From the NCBI GenBank assembly GCA_963792815.1, contig CAWBXR010000012.1, forward strand, positions 124,001 through 188,000: a stretch of DNA of 64,000 bases, in the 5' to 3' direction. The notes below the pieces were generated by a model. The model saw nothing but the letters and a program-made list of their open reading frames with translations. It did not search any database and was not told where the DNA came from. Below, piece after piece: positions 51,339 through 60,259 of the stretch; positions within the stretch are counted from its first letter, which is position 1; each line of letters starts with the position of its first letter. Origin of the DNA: JARRPM01 sp963792815. Lineage in GTDB: Bacteria > Pseudomonadota > Gammaproteobacteria > Pseudomonadales > Halieaceae. Made by a program: the position numbers and the translations under genes.

Positions 51339-53921
51339 TCAGTTCTCCCCTGCCAGCCTGCGCTTGGTATGGCGGGTGGCTGTCGCCAGCAAGGGGTCGT
51401 CGGGCCAGGGGTGCTTGGGATATCGCCCCTTCATTTCACGTTTCACTTCCTGGTAACTGCTGCGCCAGAAGCCTGCCAGGTCCCGGGTGACCTGCAGCGG
51501 TCGCTGGGCGGGCGACAGCAGGTGAACCAGCAGCGGCACCTTGCCATCGGCCACGGTCGGGGTGTCCTCGCAGCCGAACATCTCCTGCAGTTTGACCGCC
51601 AGCACGGGTGTTTCCTGGCAATAGTCGATGGGGATGACCGAACCCGACGGCACCGCGATGCGCTCCGGGGCGAGGCGTTCCAGGTCCAGCGGCAGGGGCC
51701 AGGACAGGCGTGCGTGCATGATCGCCTTCAGGTCCAGTTTCTGGAAGTCCTCCAGCCGGCGCACGGGCCCCAGGAAGGGCATCAACCAATCCTCCAGCGT
51801 CGCCAGCAATGCCTGGTCGGACAGGTCCGGCCAACGCTGCTCTCCCTCGCCGGCGGCTTCGGCCGCGCGCAACAACATGACCCGGGCGCGCCACTGCCTC
51901 AGGTGGCCGCTCCAGGGCAGTATGTCCAGCCCTTTCTTGCGTACGACACCCAGCAGGGCGTTGCTGCGGGCCTGCTCCGACACCTGGGCCATGGGCTCCC
52001 TGGTCAGCAGGATACTGCCAACCATGCAGCGCCGCTCGGCAACGAACTGGTCGCTGCGATAATCCCACTCGACAATTTCCTCCTCACTCACCAGGTGGGA
52101 AAGAATCCCGTCGAAACTGGCCGGATCCAGGGTGCTGGCGCTGTAAATACGATCGGTCGCCTCCCCTGCATGACCGCCGATCTCGGCGACCGCCAGCCAG
52201 GCTGAACCCACGAGTGAATCCTCCGCCGGGAGCACGGCGCTGCGACCGTTGCTGAGCAGGTAGCGGGTGCCGTCACCGCCGCTGCGCAGGCGGGCTATGC
52301 GATCCGGGTAGGCGCTGGCCAGGAGCACCCCGACCGCCGTTGACAGGGCGATGCCGAAAGCCGCCTTGCCGGGCTTGTGCCCCGGTTCGTCCAGTCCCAG
52401 CCGGGCCAGGTTCCTGGCCTGCTGCCAGATGCGCTTGAACCAGGCCTGCAGTTCGGGCGGGCAGCGAGTTTCGCCCATCAGCATCGCCAGGCTCAGCGCG
52501 ATGTCAGTGTCCTGCCCCGCCAGGGGATTGCGCTCCGACAGGATCGCCGCCAGCAGGCAGGCGGTTTCCTGGGCATTGATATCACTGCCCACCAGCAGCA
52601 TGTGGGCAAGGCGCGGATGCAGAGGCATTTGCGCCATGCGCACGCCCTGGGGGGTCAGCTGGTAGCGGCCCTCCCGGTTGCGGTACACCGCGCCGCAGGT
52701 CTCGAGCACCTCCAGGCCCTGCCTGAACGCGGGTTGCGGCGGCGGGTCGAGCCAGGCGAGGTCGGTGGGATCGTTCACGCCCCAGGCCAACACCTGCAGC
52801 ACCAGCGGCGCCAGGTCAGCCTGCAGCAGCTCGGGTGTGGCGTGAGCCACCAGTCGCTTGTCCTGTTCCTCGCTCCACAGTCGGTAGCAGAAACCGGGGC
52901 CGAGGCGGCCGGCGCGGCCCTCGCGCTGGCGGGCCGAGGCCCGGGATATGCGGCGGGTGGTCAGGCGGGTCATGCTGGTGGCGCTGTCGAATACGCCCTC
53001 GCGTACCAGGCCGGAGTCCACTACCACCTCCACCCCCTCTATGGTAAGGCTGGTCTCCGCAATATTGGTGGATAACACCACCTTGCGCCGCCCTGCCGGG
53101 GCAGGCTCTATGGCCTGTTGCTGGCGCTGCAGCGAAAGACTGCCGAACAGCGGCGCCAGCAACACCTCGTCCTGGCCGGTCTCCTGCAGGGCGCGGGACA
53201 ATTCCCGGGCGACCTGGAGGATTTCCCGCTGGCCCGGGAGAAACACCAGGATACTGCCCTCATGTGCGGACAGGGCGTGCATAACAGCCTGCACCGTGGG
53301 CGGGGTGATGGAATCGCGCAACTGGTAGGGCAGGCCGTGCCTGGTGGTCACCGGGAACTGGCGGCCCCGGGATGTCACCAGGGGCGCATCACCCAACAGC
53401 TGCGCCACCGCCTCGCCATCCAGGGTTGCCGACATCACCAGCAACTTCAGCGGCGGACCCTCCCGCAGCAGCTCCCTGCCCTGCAGTATCAGTGCCAGGC
53501 AGAGATCGGAGTCCAGGTTGCGCTCGTGGAATTCATCGAATACCACCAGCGCGACATCTTCCAGCCCGGGGTCGCGCTGCAGCTGGCGGGTAAGTATGCC
53601 CTCGGTGATGACCTCGATCCGGGTGCGCGGGCCGACGCAGGTGTCGAGCCGAATGCGGTAGCCCACGGTTTCCCCGACACTCTCGCCCAGCAACTGCGCC
53701 ATCCGGGCAGCTGCTGCGCGCGCGGCCATCCGCCGGGGCTCCAGGACCAGGATCCTGCGTCCCTCCAGCCACGGCTCCTCCAGTAACGCCAGCGGCACAA
53801 CGGTGGTCTTGCCGGCGCCCGGGGGTGCCTGCAGCACCAGTTCGTGACGGTCACGCAACTGCTGTCTGAGCTCGTCGAGGACCTCGCCGATCGGAAGGTC
53901 TGGAATATCGTCTGGCAACAT
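51339..53921 (-). CDS. hrpB: DEAH-type ATP-dependent helicase HrpB
   Basis: An 860-residue helicase. Motif I is APPGAGKTT (~33-41), Ia LEPRRMAARAAA, motif II DEFHER (~129-134), motif III SATLD, motif V STNIAETSLTIEGVEVVVDSG and motif VI QREGRAGRLGPG. The HA2-type and HrpB-specific C-terminal domain (WPDDPLLATATRHTKRRLAG at the end) are present. Its cellular role is not well established; related HrpA acts on stalled ribosomes. It converges with the RND pump gene, 7 bp away. Confidence 0.95.
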   Translation of the reverse strand: MLPDDIPDLPIGEVLDELRQQLRDRHELVLQAPPGAGKTTVVPLALLEEPWLEGRRILVLEPRRMAARAAAARMAQLLGESVGETVGYRIRLDTCVGPRTRIEVITEGILTRQLQRDPGLEDVALVVFDEFHERNLDSDLCLALILQGRELLREGPPLKLLVMSATLDGEAVAQLLGDAPLVTSRGRQFPVTTRHGLPYQLRDSITPPTVQAVMHALSAHEGSILVFLPGQREILQVARELSRALQETGQDEVLLAPLFGSLSLQRQQQAIEPAPAGRRKVVLSTNIAETSLTIEGVEVVVDSGLVREGVFDSATSMTRLTTRRISRASARQREGRAGRLGPGFCYRLWSEEQDKRLVAHATPELLQADLAPLVLQVLAWGVNDPTDLAWLDPPPQPAFRQGLEVLETCGAVYRNREGRYQLTPQGVRMAQMPLHPRLAHMLLVGSDINAQETACLLAAILSERNPLAGQDTDIALSLAMLMGETRCPPELQAWFKRIWQQARNLARLGLDEPGHKPGKAAFGIALSTAVGVLLASAYPDRIARLRSGGDGTRYLLSNGRSAVLPAEDSLVGSAWLAVAEIGGHAGEATDRIYSASTLDPASFDGILSHLVSEEEIVEWDYRSDQFVAERRCMVGSILLTREPMAQVSEQARSNALLGVVRKKGLDILPWSGHLRQWRARVMLLRAAEAAGEGEQRWPDLSDQALLATLEDWLMPFLGPVRRLEDFQKLDLKAIMHARLSWPLPLDLERLAPERIAVPSGSVIPIDYCQETPVLAVKLQEMFGCEDTPTVADGKVPLLVHLLSPAQRPLQVTRDLAGFWRSSYQEVKREMKGRYPKHPWPDDPLLATATRHTKRRLAGEN

Positions 53922-54214
53922 GCGCTCATCTTAGCCGAGGCGGGCGCCCGCGGCCACGGATTCCAATGCCCAAGCGGGGTTAGCGACCGCAGCAGCATCA
54001 GCGCGCTCCCGGCGCCCCATCCCGAGGCAGTACCGCACCGCCCTGGAGCAATGCCCACACCCATGGGGCTCGGTCCGGCGACTCTATGCGGCGGTCCGGC
54101 GCAGATAAGTCGGCAAAAGTAACAGTATTGCCACATTTCCCGGCCATCATCCGGGCTGGCAGGATATTTGCAGTTCTCTGGACAGGCATTAGCCGCCACC
54201 TGCTTGAGGAGGAT

Positions 54215-55684
54215 ATGACCATGACCAGCCTGGAACAACACCTGCGCACTATCGACCAGTCCACTGCAGACCGCGCGCCGGCGGTGGCATTTTTCGACCT
54301 CGACAGAACCCTGATCGCGGGCTACTCGATCCTCGCCATCGCCGGCGAAACCGCGCGTCTCGCAGCCCGTCGGGGGGAGTTGCGCCAGGCCGGCCGGGTG
54401 TGCCGCGACCTGCTGCGGCACCGGGTGGAAAATTCCGGGAGCAACTACCACCGGGTGGTCAGGCGGGTAACCAGGTCCTTGCAGGGTGTGCCGGAGGGGG
54501 TGCTGCAGGAACTCGGCGAGGAGGCCTACCGCAAACGTATCGAGAAGACCCTGTACAGCGAGGCAATTACCCTGGTGGAGGCGCATCGGGCCGCCGGGCA
54601 CAAACTCGTCATCGTCAGCGCGGCCAGCCGCTACCAGGTGGAACCGGTGGCAAAAGTACTGGGCATAGAGGAGGTCTGCTGTACCCGCCTGGAAGTGCAG
54701 GACGGCAGGTTTACCGGCCGCCTGGTAGCGCCGCTGTGCTACGGCGAGGGCAAGACCCTGGCCGCCCGCGGCGTCGCGCGCCGGAGCAGGGCAAAGCTTG
54801 AAAACTGCTGGTTTTACTCGGACTCCAGCGCCGACCTGCCATTGCTGAAGGCGGTCGGTCACCCGGTGGCTGTCAATGCCTCCGACAAACTCGGGGTGCA
54901 CGCCAGGGCCAGGCAGTGGCCCCAGCTGCAATTCCACACCCGGGGCTTGCCCGGTGTCGAAAGCGTGACCCGGACCCTGCTCGCGGGGCAGGCGTTGCTG
55001 GCGACAACCGCCGTCGGCCTGCTGGGGCGCCGGCTGGGAGTGGGAGAAAACCGCAACATCAACCGGATGACCCAGCTGCTGGGCGATGTGGGCGCCGGCG
55101 TCGCGGGGCTGGAATTCGAGATCGAGGGACGCGAGCACCTGGATCGGCACCGCCCGGCCATTTTCGTGTTCAACCACCAGAGCCTGCTGGATTCACTGGT
55201 GCTGGCTCACCTGCTGCGCAAGGACGTGGTAGCCCTGTGCAAGAAGGAAATGGCCAGCAACCCGCTGGTCGGGCCGCTGTTGCGTCAACTGGACACCATT
55301 TTTGTCGACCGCGCTGAAAAGGACCAGTCAGCCTTACTGCAGCAGGCTTTGGCAGTGCTGGCCAGCGGCCGCTCGCTGGTAATCGCGCCGGAGGGTACCC
55401 GCAGCGTGCTCGGTGAAATCCAGCCCTTCAAGCACGGCGCCTTCTACCTGGCGCGCAGGGCCGGTGTGCCGCTGGTGCCGATCGTACTGCACAACGTCAA
55501 GGACGCACTCCCCAAAGGCGCCCTGCTGCTGCGCCCGGCCACCATCCGCGTCACCGTGCTGCCACCGGTGCAGCCGGATAACATCAGGCGTGTTCGCGAC
55601 GCCTGCAGTGCGCTCGAGGACCGGTATGTTGAGCTGCTCGGCAAATCCCGCCAGGCCGCCCTGCCCCACCGGGCAATCGCCTGA
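54215..55684 (+). CDS. HAD-IB phosphatase fused to 1-acyl-glycerol-3-phosphate acyltransferase (PlsC)
   Basis: A 489-residue two-domain protein. The N-terminal domain (~22-225) is a SerB-like HAD phosphatase with FFDLDRTLIAG (D28, D30), LVIVSAASRY and a YSDSSADLPLL acidic motif. After a hydrophobic linker (LLAGQALLATTAVGLLG) the C-terminal domain (~290-470) is PlsC-like, with the HX4D motif NHQSLLDS (~318-325) and EGTRS (~392). Together they could act on consecutive lipid intermediates, for example making phosphatidic acid and removing a phosphate; this is inference. GAGGAGG lies just before the ATG at 54215, which fixes the start. The same fusion is known in other bacteria. Confidence 0.9.
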   Translation: MTMTSLEQHLRTIDQSTADRAPAVAFFDLDRTLIAGYSILAIAGETARLAARRGELRQAGRVCRDLLRHRVENSGSNYHRVVRRVTRSLQGVPEGVLQELGEEAYRKRIEKTLYSEAITLVEAHRAAGHKLVIVSAASRYQVEPVAKVLGIEEVCCTRLEVQDGRFTGRLVAPLCYGEGKTLAARGVARRSRAKLENCWFYSDSSADLPLLKAVGHPVAVNASDKLGVHARARQWPQLQFHTRGLPGVESVTRTLLAGQALLATTAVGLLGRRLGVGENRNINRMTQLLGDVGAGVAGLEFEIEGREHLDRHRPAIFVFNHQSLLDSLVLAHLLRKDVVALCKKEMASNPLVGPLLRQLDTIFVDRAEKDQSALLQQALAVLASGRSLVIAPEGTRSVLGEIQPFKHGAFYLARRAGVPLVPIVLHNVKDALPKGALLLRPATIRVTVLPPVQPDNIRRVRDACSALEDRYVELLGKSRQAALPHRAIA

Positions 55685-55730
55685 ACGGGCAGCGCGTGGC
55701 CGGGGGACCGACTCCACTGTGCGCTTGCGC

Positions 55731-55750
55731 CCACAGCTGCTAAGCTGTGG
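55731..55750. repeat. Perfect 20-bp palindromic hairpin upstream of the nnrU-like gene
   Basis: CCACAGCT-GCTA-AGCTGTGG, an 8-bp perfect stem with a 4-base loop, 25 bp before the ATG at 55775 and 46 bp after the HAD-PlsC stop. There is no T-run, so it is either an operator, an mRNA leader hairpin or a weak terminator. Confidence 0.5.
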
Positions 55751-55774
55751 CCGAACGTCCGCGGAGAAAACACC

Positions 55775-56350
55775 ATGACATTACTGGCCATTGGCTTGTT
55801 GCTGTTTGCGGGCCTGCACCTGGTTAAATCCCTGGCGCCCGCCCTGCGCAGCGAACTGCAGGGACGCCTTGGGGAAAACGCCTACAAGGGCATGTTCTCT
55901 TTGCTGGTACTGGCTTCCCTGGCCCTGATAGTGCTCGGCTGGCGCGGCGCCATACCGGGGTATGTCTATACCCCCTCCCCGGCCCTGACAATGCCCGCGC
56001 TGTTGCTGCTGGTGGCGGCTTTCCTGTTGATGGTGGTCAGCACCCGGCCGTCACGCCTGCGCCGGGTGGTACGTCATCCGCAGCTCAGCGGTGTCGCCCT
56101 GTGGGGTATCGCCCACCTGCTGCTCAACGGCGACAGCCGGGCACTGCTGTTGTTCGGCGGCATGACAGTGTGGGCAGTGGTGGAAATACTGGCGATCAAT
56201 CACCGCGACGGTAACTGGGTCAAACCCGAGGCGCCCGGGGCGGCCACTGAGTTGGTCAACCTGCTGATCGCGGCGGGCGTTATCGCCCTGCTGGTATACC
56301 TGCATCCCTGGCTGGCGGGAGTGGCGGTTACAGGCCCTTTACGCCAATGA
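55775..56350 (+). CDS. NnrU-family membrane protein
   Basis: A 191-residue polytopic protein with five or so membrane spans (LLAIGLLLFAGLHLVKSL, FSLLVLASLALIVLGW, PALLLLVAAFLLMVV, ALLLFGGMTVWAVVEILA and LIAAGVIALLVYLHPWL). It has the NnrU-type elements HLVKSLAPALR and VRHPQLSGVALWGIAHLLLNGD. NnrU proteins were first linked to nitrite/nitric oxide reduction and resemble isoprenoid/methyltransferase-type membrane proteins, but their function is unresolved and no denitrification gene is nearby. It overlaps the convergent DUF1330 gene by 23 bp. Confidence 0.88.
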   Translation: MTLLAIGLLLFAGLHLVKSLAPALRSELQGRLGENAYKGMFSLLVLASLALIVLGWRGAIPGYVYTPSPALTMPALLLLVAAFLLMVVSTRPSRLRRVVRHPQLSGVALWGIAHLLLNGDSRALLLFGGMTVWAVVEILAINHRDGNWVKPEAPGAATELVNLLIAAGVIALLVYLHPWLAGVAVTGPLRQ

Positions 56351-56615
56351 TGCGCGCACTGCTGCAGTCCCGGCGCTGCAACTCCAGCGCCTGGTAGGCA
56401 TCGCTCTCGTAAAATTCGTCTACCGCCTCCAGCGAGGGAAACTCGAGCACCACCAAGCGCCGGGGCCTGTAGTCGCCCTCGTAGACCCTGAAGCTGCCAC
56501 CCCGCACCAGGTAGCGCGCCCCCGCCTGCTCCAGCAGCGGCCGAACGGCTTGCTGGTAGGCGAGATAGCGCGCGATATCGAAAACCTCCAGGTCGGTTAT
56601 CACATAAGCAGCCAC
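56328..56615 (-). CDS. DUF1330 family protein
   Basis: A 95-residue soluble protein with a ferredoxin-like alpha/beta-barrel pattern: AAYVITDLEVFDIARYLAYQQAVRPLLEQAGARYLVRGG at the N-terminus and the family core RRLVVLEFPSLEAVDEFYESDAYQAL. This is the DUF1330 signature; members are small dimeric proteins of unknown function. The 216-bp gap upstream (56616-56831) shows nothing else I recognise. Confidence 0.9.
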   Translation of the reverse strand: MAAYVITDLEVFDIARYLAYQQAVRPLLEQAGARYLVRGGSFRVYEGDYRPRRLVVLEFPSLEAVDEFYESDAYQALELQRRDCSSARIIGVKGL

Positions 56616-56831
56616 GTTGCGTGTTCCCAGAGCCCAGTCGTTTCCGGAATAAGTTAACGCAGTGCGGGAAAAAGAAAATGTCCTGCATCAATAAAACGGG
56701 GTGGACCGCTACAGCGTCAACCGGAAGCAAGCTCCCGGTAACTGAACTCGAACAGGCGCTCCCGGGCGCGGCCTGCGACAGGCCAGGCGATGGCGCCGGA
56801 CAACAACACGCATTGTTTTCACTGTCCCGCT

Positions 56832-57959
56832 CTAGAGTTGGGGCCTGATCAGGAACTTTTCTCCCGTCGCCTGCTTGCCGTATACCGCAAGCGCTTCCAG
56901 GGACAGCACCTGCGGCAGGGAAATCTCCCGTGTGTAATGACTGGCGAAGGTGGTCTTGATTTCCCGCGCCACCCGGGCCCGCAACTCCATGGTTTTTTCC
57001 GGACCCGACTTCTGCAGGAAAGGGAACAGCAGCCAGCCGCCGATGCTCCAGCTGAAACCGAAGTTGCGGGTGAGCGTGGTGGGGCCCCGGTCGAGCCCGC
57101 CGTAGATGTAAACCTGCTTGAACACATCCGAGCCGTAGCGGTTGTAAACCTTCATATTGCTGGCCGCGGCTGCCTCCATGCAGCCGAGAATCTGGCTTGC
57201 GAGTTTGCCACCGCCAGTGGCGTCAAAGGCAATGGTCGCGCCTGTCGCTTTCAGCGCCGCAGTCAACTCGTCCATAAAACCGTCGGAGGATGAATTCACA
57301 ATGTATTTTGCACCCAGCTCCCGCAGGATCTTTTCCTGCTCGGGTTTGCGCACTATATTCACCAGGTCGACGCCATCGGCAAGACAGACCCGGTTCAGCA
57401 TCTGGCCCAGGTTGGATGCCGCCGCCGTGTGCACGAGGGCCTTGTGGCCTTCCCTGCGCATGGTTTCCACCATGCCCAGCGCAGTCAGCGGGTTGACGAA
57501 GCAGGAAGCGCCCTCGGCGGCAGTGGTACCCTCTGCGAGCGGCAGGCATTGCTGCACGTGGATACAGCGGTACTGGGCATACATTTCTCCGCCGACCATA
57601 CCGACGGTCTTGCCCAATAACGCCTGGGCAGCCTCGGAACTACCGGCCGCCACGACTACTCCGCCGCCCTCATTACCGACAGGCAGTGATTCGTTCAGTC
57701 GCCCCGCCACCATCCTCATCGCCGCGGCGGGAATCTGGGCGGTCAGCACCGGGCGCTCCGCGGTACCACCCGCGCGAAAAGTCGCGGGGTCGGCCGGGCC
57801 TACCAGCAGGGCCAGGTCCGATGGGTTGATGGGTGTCGCATCGACTCGCACCAGGACCTCGTCCGGGCCGGGCGCGGGAAACTCCACCTCTGCCAGTGAC
57901 ACTTCGAGGGTGTTGTCGTCTTTTACCAGTGAACGCAATTGCAGGCCGGTCGTTGTCAT
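56832..57959 (-). CDS. Zinc-independent MDR-family alcohol dehydrogenase/quinone oxidoreductase
   Basis: A 375-residue medium-chain dehydrogenase/reductase. An N-terminal GroES-like domain (FPAPGPDEVLVRVDATPINPSDLALL, ~27-52; VGNEGGGVVVAAGSS) is followed by a nucleotide-binding domain (ALVHTAAASNLGQMLNRVC and FDATGGGKLASQILG). Catalytic-zinc Cys/His ligands of alcohol dehydrogenases are absent, so it is of the quinone-reductase/enoyl-reductase-like branch using NAD(P)H. Substrate unknown. Single gene, divergent from the lipocalin gene. Confidence 0.88.
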   Translation of the reverse strand: MTTTGLQLRSLVKDDNTLEVSLAEVEFPAPGPDEVLVRVDATPINPSDLALLVGPADPATFRAGGTAERPVLTAQIPAAAMRMVAGRLNESLPVGNEGGGVVVAAGSSEAAQALLGKTVGMVGGEMYAQYRCIHVQQCLPLAEGTTAAEGASCFVNPLTALGMVETMRREGHKALVHTAAASNLGQMLNRVCLADGVDLVNIVRKPEQEKILRELGAKYIVNSSSDGFMDELTAALKATGATIAFDATGGGKLASQILGCMEAAAASNMKVYNRYGSDVFKQVYIYGGLDRGPTTLTRNFGFSWSIGGWLLFPFLQKSGPEKTMELRARVAREIKTTFASHYTREISLPQVLSLEALAVYGKQATGEKFLIRPQL

Positions 57960-58076
57960 TGGGGCGCCTCGTGAGTAAATGAATTTGCGCTGCTGAATGA
58001 GCTCTACTATGGTGACGAACCAACACTTTTAACACGCCGGTTCGCAGTTTCAGCGCGGGCCGCAAGGATAACATGC

Positions 58077-58664
58077 ATGCGCACCGCACCCGGTACTTCC
58101 CGCTATAAAAATCATCGATTCCCCCGCCTCATTCCACGCGCCTGTCTGCTCCTCACGCTGGCGTGCCTGGTCAGTTGCACGGGCATCCCCGATGGCGTGC
58201 AACCCGTGCAGGGCTTTGACTCCGGGCGCTACCTGGGCCGCTGGTATGAAATCGCCCGCCTGGACCACAGCTTCGAACGGGGCCTCAGCCAGGTAACTGC
58301 GGAATATACGCCGGGGCCCGGAGACAGCCTGATAGTACTGAACCGGGGCTACAGTGCCGAGGACGGCTGGCAAACTGCAGAGGGTAAAGCCCTGTTCGTC
58401 GGTCCTGCCGACCAGGGTCACCTCAAAGTCTCTTTTTTCGGCCCCTTCTACGGCTCGTATATCGTTTTCGAGCTGGACCCGGATTACCAGTACGCCTTTG
58501 TATCGGGCAACAGCAAATCCTACCTCTGGCTGCTGGCGCGAACACCCACAATAAGCCCCGAACTGCGGGCGCGGTTTCTCCGGCGCGCGACCGAACTGGG
58601 TTTCCCCATCGAGCAGTTGATCTTCGTCGACCAGGACGCCAGCGGACAAGCCAAAGCCAAATAG
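58077..58664 (+). CDS. blc: Outer-membrane lipoprotein Blc (bacterial lipocalin)
   Basis: A 195-residue lipocalin with lipobox LVSC (Cys34) after a hydrophobic segment (ACLLLTLACLVS), the lipocalin signature GRWYEIARLDHSFERG (G54, W56), LKVSFFGPFYGSYIVFELDPDYQYAFV and a terminal LIFVDQD. Blc proteins bind lysophospholipids or fatty acids at the outer membrane and are often stress-induced. The ATG at 58077 leaves a long basic n-region (~22 residues); a start slightly downstream is possible but no internal Met is available. Confidence 0.92.
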   Translation: MRTAPGTSRYKNHRFPRLIPRACLLLTLACLVSCTGIPDGVQPVQGFDSGRYLGRWYEIARLDHSFERGLSQVTAEYTPGPGDSLIVLNRGYSAEDGWQTAEGKALFVGPADQGHLKVSFFGPFYGSYIVFELDPDYQYAFVSGNSKSYLWLLARTPTISPELRARFLRRATELGFPIEQLIFVDQDASGQAKAK

Positions 58665-58676
58665 TCACTTCTTTAG

Positions 58677-58706
58677 ACACCCTGCCCACCTGTCGGGGCA
58701 GGGTGT
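58677..58706 (+). terminator. Strong hairpin after the lipocalin gene
   Basis: An 11-bp perfect stem ACACCCTGCCC/GGGCAGGGTGT with an 8-base loop, starting 13 bp after the blc stop. A U-tract is lacking, so it may be a rho-assisted end or an mRNA stabiliser. Confidence 0.5.
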
Positions 58707-58753
58707 GAGCCGCTATAATGCCCGCCCCGCAAATAAACGCTAGCCGGCACCCC

Positions 58754-59635
58754 ATGTCCGTATTCAGCAAAGACAACCAGCCCCTGGGCGACAAAGAAGC
58801 ACTGGCCCGGCACATACACCTGGCGCTGGCGGTGCAACGCCCCTCGGGCCTTGAACTGGACCTGAGCTACCAACTGGTGAAGCGGCTGTTCAAGCCGACG
58901 ATACTCGGTGCGGACAATATCCCGGACCGACCCTGCCTGTTCGTCGGCAACCACTCCCTGTTCGCCCTGGACGGCTGGATCCTGGGGCCACTGATGATGA
59001 AGGAACTCGATCGCTTTCCGCGGGGGCTGGGAGACAGGTTCCTGTTCGCCAACAGCGGGGTTGGCAATTTTGTCCTTAAACGGGGCGGAGTCATGGGCCA
59101 CCCCGAGGTGTGCAGCGCCCTGATGCAGGCGGGGCAGGACCTGGTAGTGTTCCCGGGCGGGGCGCACGAAGCGGTCAAGCCCGCCAGCATGAAGTACGAG
59201 CTGCAGTGGAAGGAGCGCTACGGCTTCGTCAAGCTGGCGGCAAGGCACGGCTATACCATCATGCCCTTCGGCCTGGTCGGACCGGACGAATTCTATGGTC
59301 ACCTGATCGAGGGCCAGGACCTTCCCGACTCCCGCCTGGGCGGCGTGCTAAAACGCCTGGGCCTGCTGACTGACGATATTCGCAGCGACATCCTGCCCCC
59401 CATTCCCGTCGGTGCCCTGGGCACCTTGCTGCCCAAGCCACAGCGCTGCTACCTCGGTTTCGGCGAGCCCGTGGACCTGGCCAGGTACGAGGGCCGTACG
59501 CCGACCAGGAAAGAGCAACAGGCGATCCGGGGAGCGGTGGCAGAGCAGATAGAAACCCAGTTGGCCGAACTGCTGTTCACCCGGGAGCAGCACCGGGGCG
59601 AAGACAGCCTGCTGCGGCGGCTGCTCTCCATCTAG
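58754..59635 (+). CDS. Membrane-associated acyltransferase (PlsC/DAGAT-like)
   Basis: A 293-residue acyltransferase. The active-site block is VGNHSLFALDGW (His and Asp separated by five residues, as in the diacylglycerol/phytyl-ester acyltransferase branch rather than the HX4D of PlsC). Next are LFANSGVGNFVLKRGGVMG and the phosphate/substrate motif LVVFPGGAHEAVKP, then IMPFGLVGPDEFYGHLIEGQ. It probably transfers acyl groups onto a glycerolipid or alcohol at the inner membrane; the acceptor is not known. Two further lipid-related genes lie nearby (HAD-PlsC, Blc). The ATG at 58754 is chosen over 58718 from composition. Confidence 0.85.
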   Translation: MSVFSKDNQPLGDKEALARHIHLALAVQRPSGLELDLSYQLVKRLFKPTILGADNIPDRPCLFVGNHSLFALDGWILGPLMMKELDRFPRGLGDRFLFANSGVGNFVLKRGGVMGHPEVCSALMQAGQDLVVFPGGAHEAVKPASMKYELQWKERYGFVKLAARHGYTIMPFGLVGPDEFYGHLIEGQDLPDSRLGGVLKRLGLLTDDIRSDILPPIPVGALGTLLPKPQRCYLGFGEPVDLARYEGRTPTRKEQQAIRGAVAEQIETQLAELLFTREQHRGEDSLLRRLLSI

Positions 59636-59797
59636 CCGGTCCCCCTCTCGCAGCCCGCCATAATCGACAGGCCGGCTTGCCAATTCTGGCAAAGATCCAT
59701 TCATCCTCTCCCCAGGCCACTGTAAACCTGCGTGGCCCTCAAGCTATACATCGTTTTATTTCAATAAGTTAGGCTGTTTATCCAGAATTAACATGAC

Positions 59798-59815
59798 CTG
59801 GCATGCTGTTTGCAA
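59798..59815 (+). promoter_or_regulatory. Predicted sigma-54 (RpoN) promoter
   Basis: The -24/-12 element CTGGCATG-CTGT-TTGCA has GG (59800-59801) and GC (59812-59813) exactly 10 bases apart, matching the known consensus TGGCACG-N4-TTGCA except T for C at one position. It points at the DUF2970 gene, whose ATG lies ~85 bp downstream. No enhancer-binding-protein gene is adjacent. Confidence 0.6.
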
Positions 59816-59899
59816 TTGCTGTTTAAGTGATTTAGATCGAGTGCGCACTGATCCGATCAGCCGCCTGTCACGTAACTGCAACATACACGGAATACACTG

Positions 59900-60148
59900 A
59901 TGACAATCACGACATCCAGGCACACCGTCTCCGGGCACGCCCAGCCGTCCGGCACACCCGACGACCCGGACCTCACCCTGCTCCAGGTCATGGGCAGTGT
60001 GCTCGCCGCGGGCTTTGGCGTGCAGTCAAAGGAAAACAAGGTCAGGGATTTCACCCGTGGCAAACCCCTGCACTTCGCCCTTGCGGGGCTTGTTTTCACC
60101 CTGGCGCTGCTGGTAGGCCTGGTCGCGGTGGTGGCACTGGTCGTCTGA
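59900..60148 (+). CDS. DUF2970 small membrane protein
   Basis: An 82-residue protein with a polar N-terminus, the DUF2970 core LLQVMGSVLAAGFGVQSKENKVRDF (residues ~27-51) and one C-terminal membrane span (ALAGLVFTLALLVGLVAVVALVV). DUF2970 proteins are short membrane proteins of unknown function common in proteobacteria. A sigma-54 promoter match upstream and a clear intrinsic terminator downstream indicate a single-gene transcript, possibly controlled by nitrogen status or another RpoN-dependent activator. Confidence 0.85.
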   Translation: MTITTSRHTVSGHAQPSGTPDDPDLTLLQVMGSVLAAGFGVQSKENKVRDFTRGKPLHFALAGLVFTLALLVGLVAVVALVV

Positions 60149-60206
60149 CGCTTTATGGCCCGCCACGGAAGGCAGGCCCACCCTAACTCCTCCGGAGTCC
60201 ACTTGG

Positions 60207-60231
60207 CTGCCCCTGATGGGGCAGTTTTTTT
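60207..60231 (+). terminator. Intrinsic terminator after the DUF2970 gene
   Basis: A 7-bp perfect stem CTGCCCC/GGGGCAG with a TGAT loop, followed by seven Ts. It lies between the convergent DUF2970 and peroxiredoxin genes. Confidence 0.88.
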
Positions 60232-60259
60232 ATCTACTGCTGTGGCGGACGCCGGAGCG

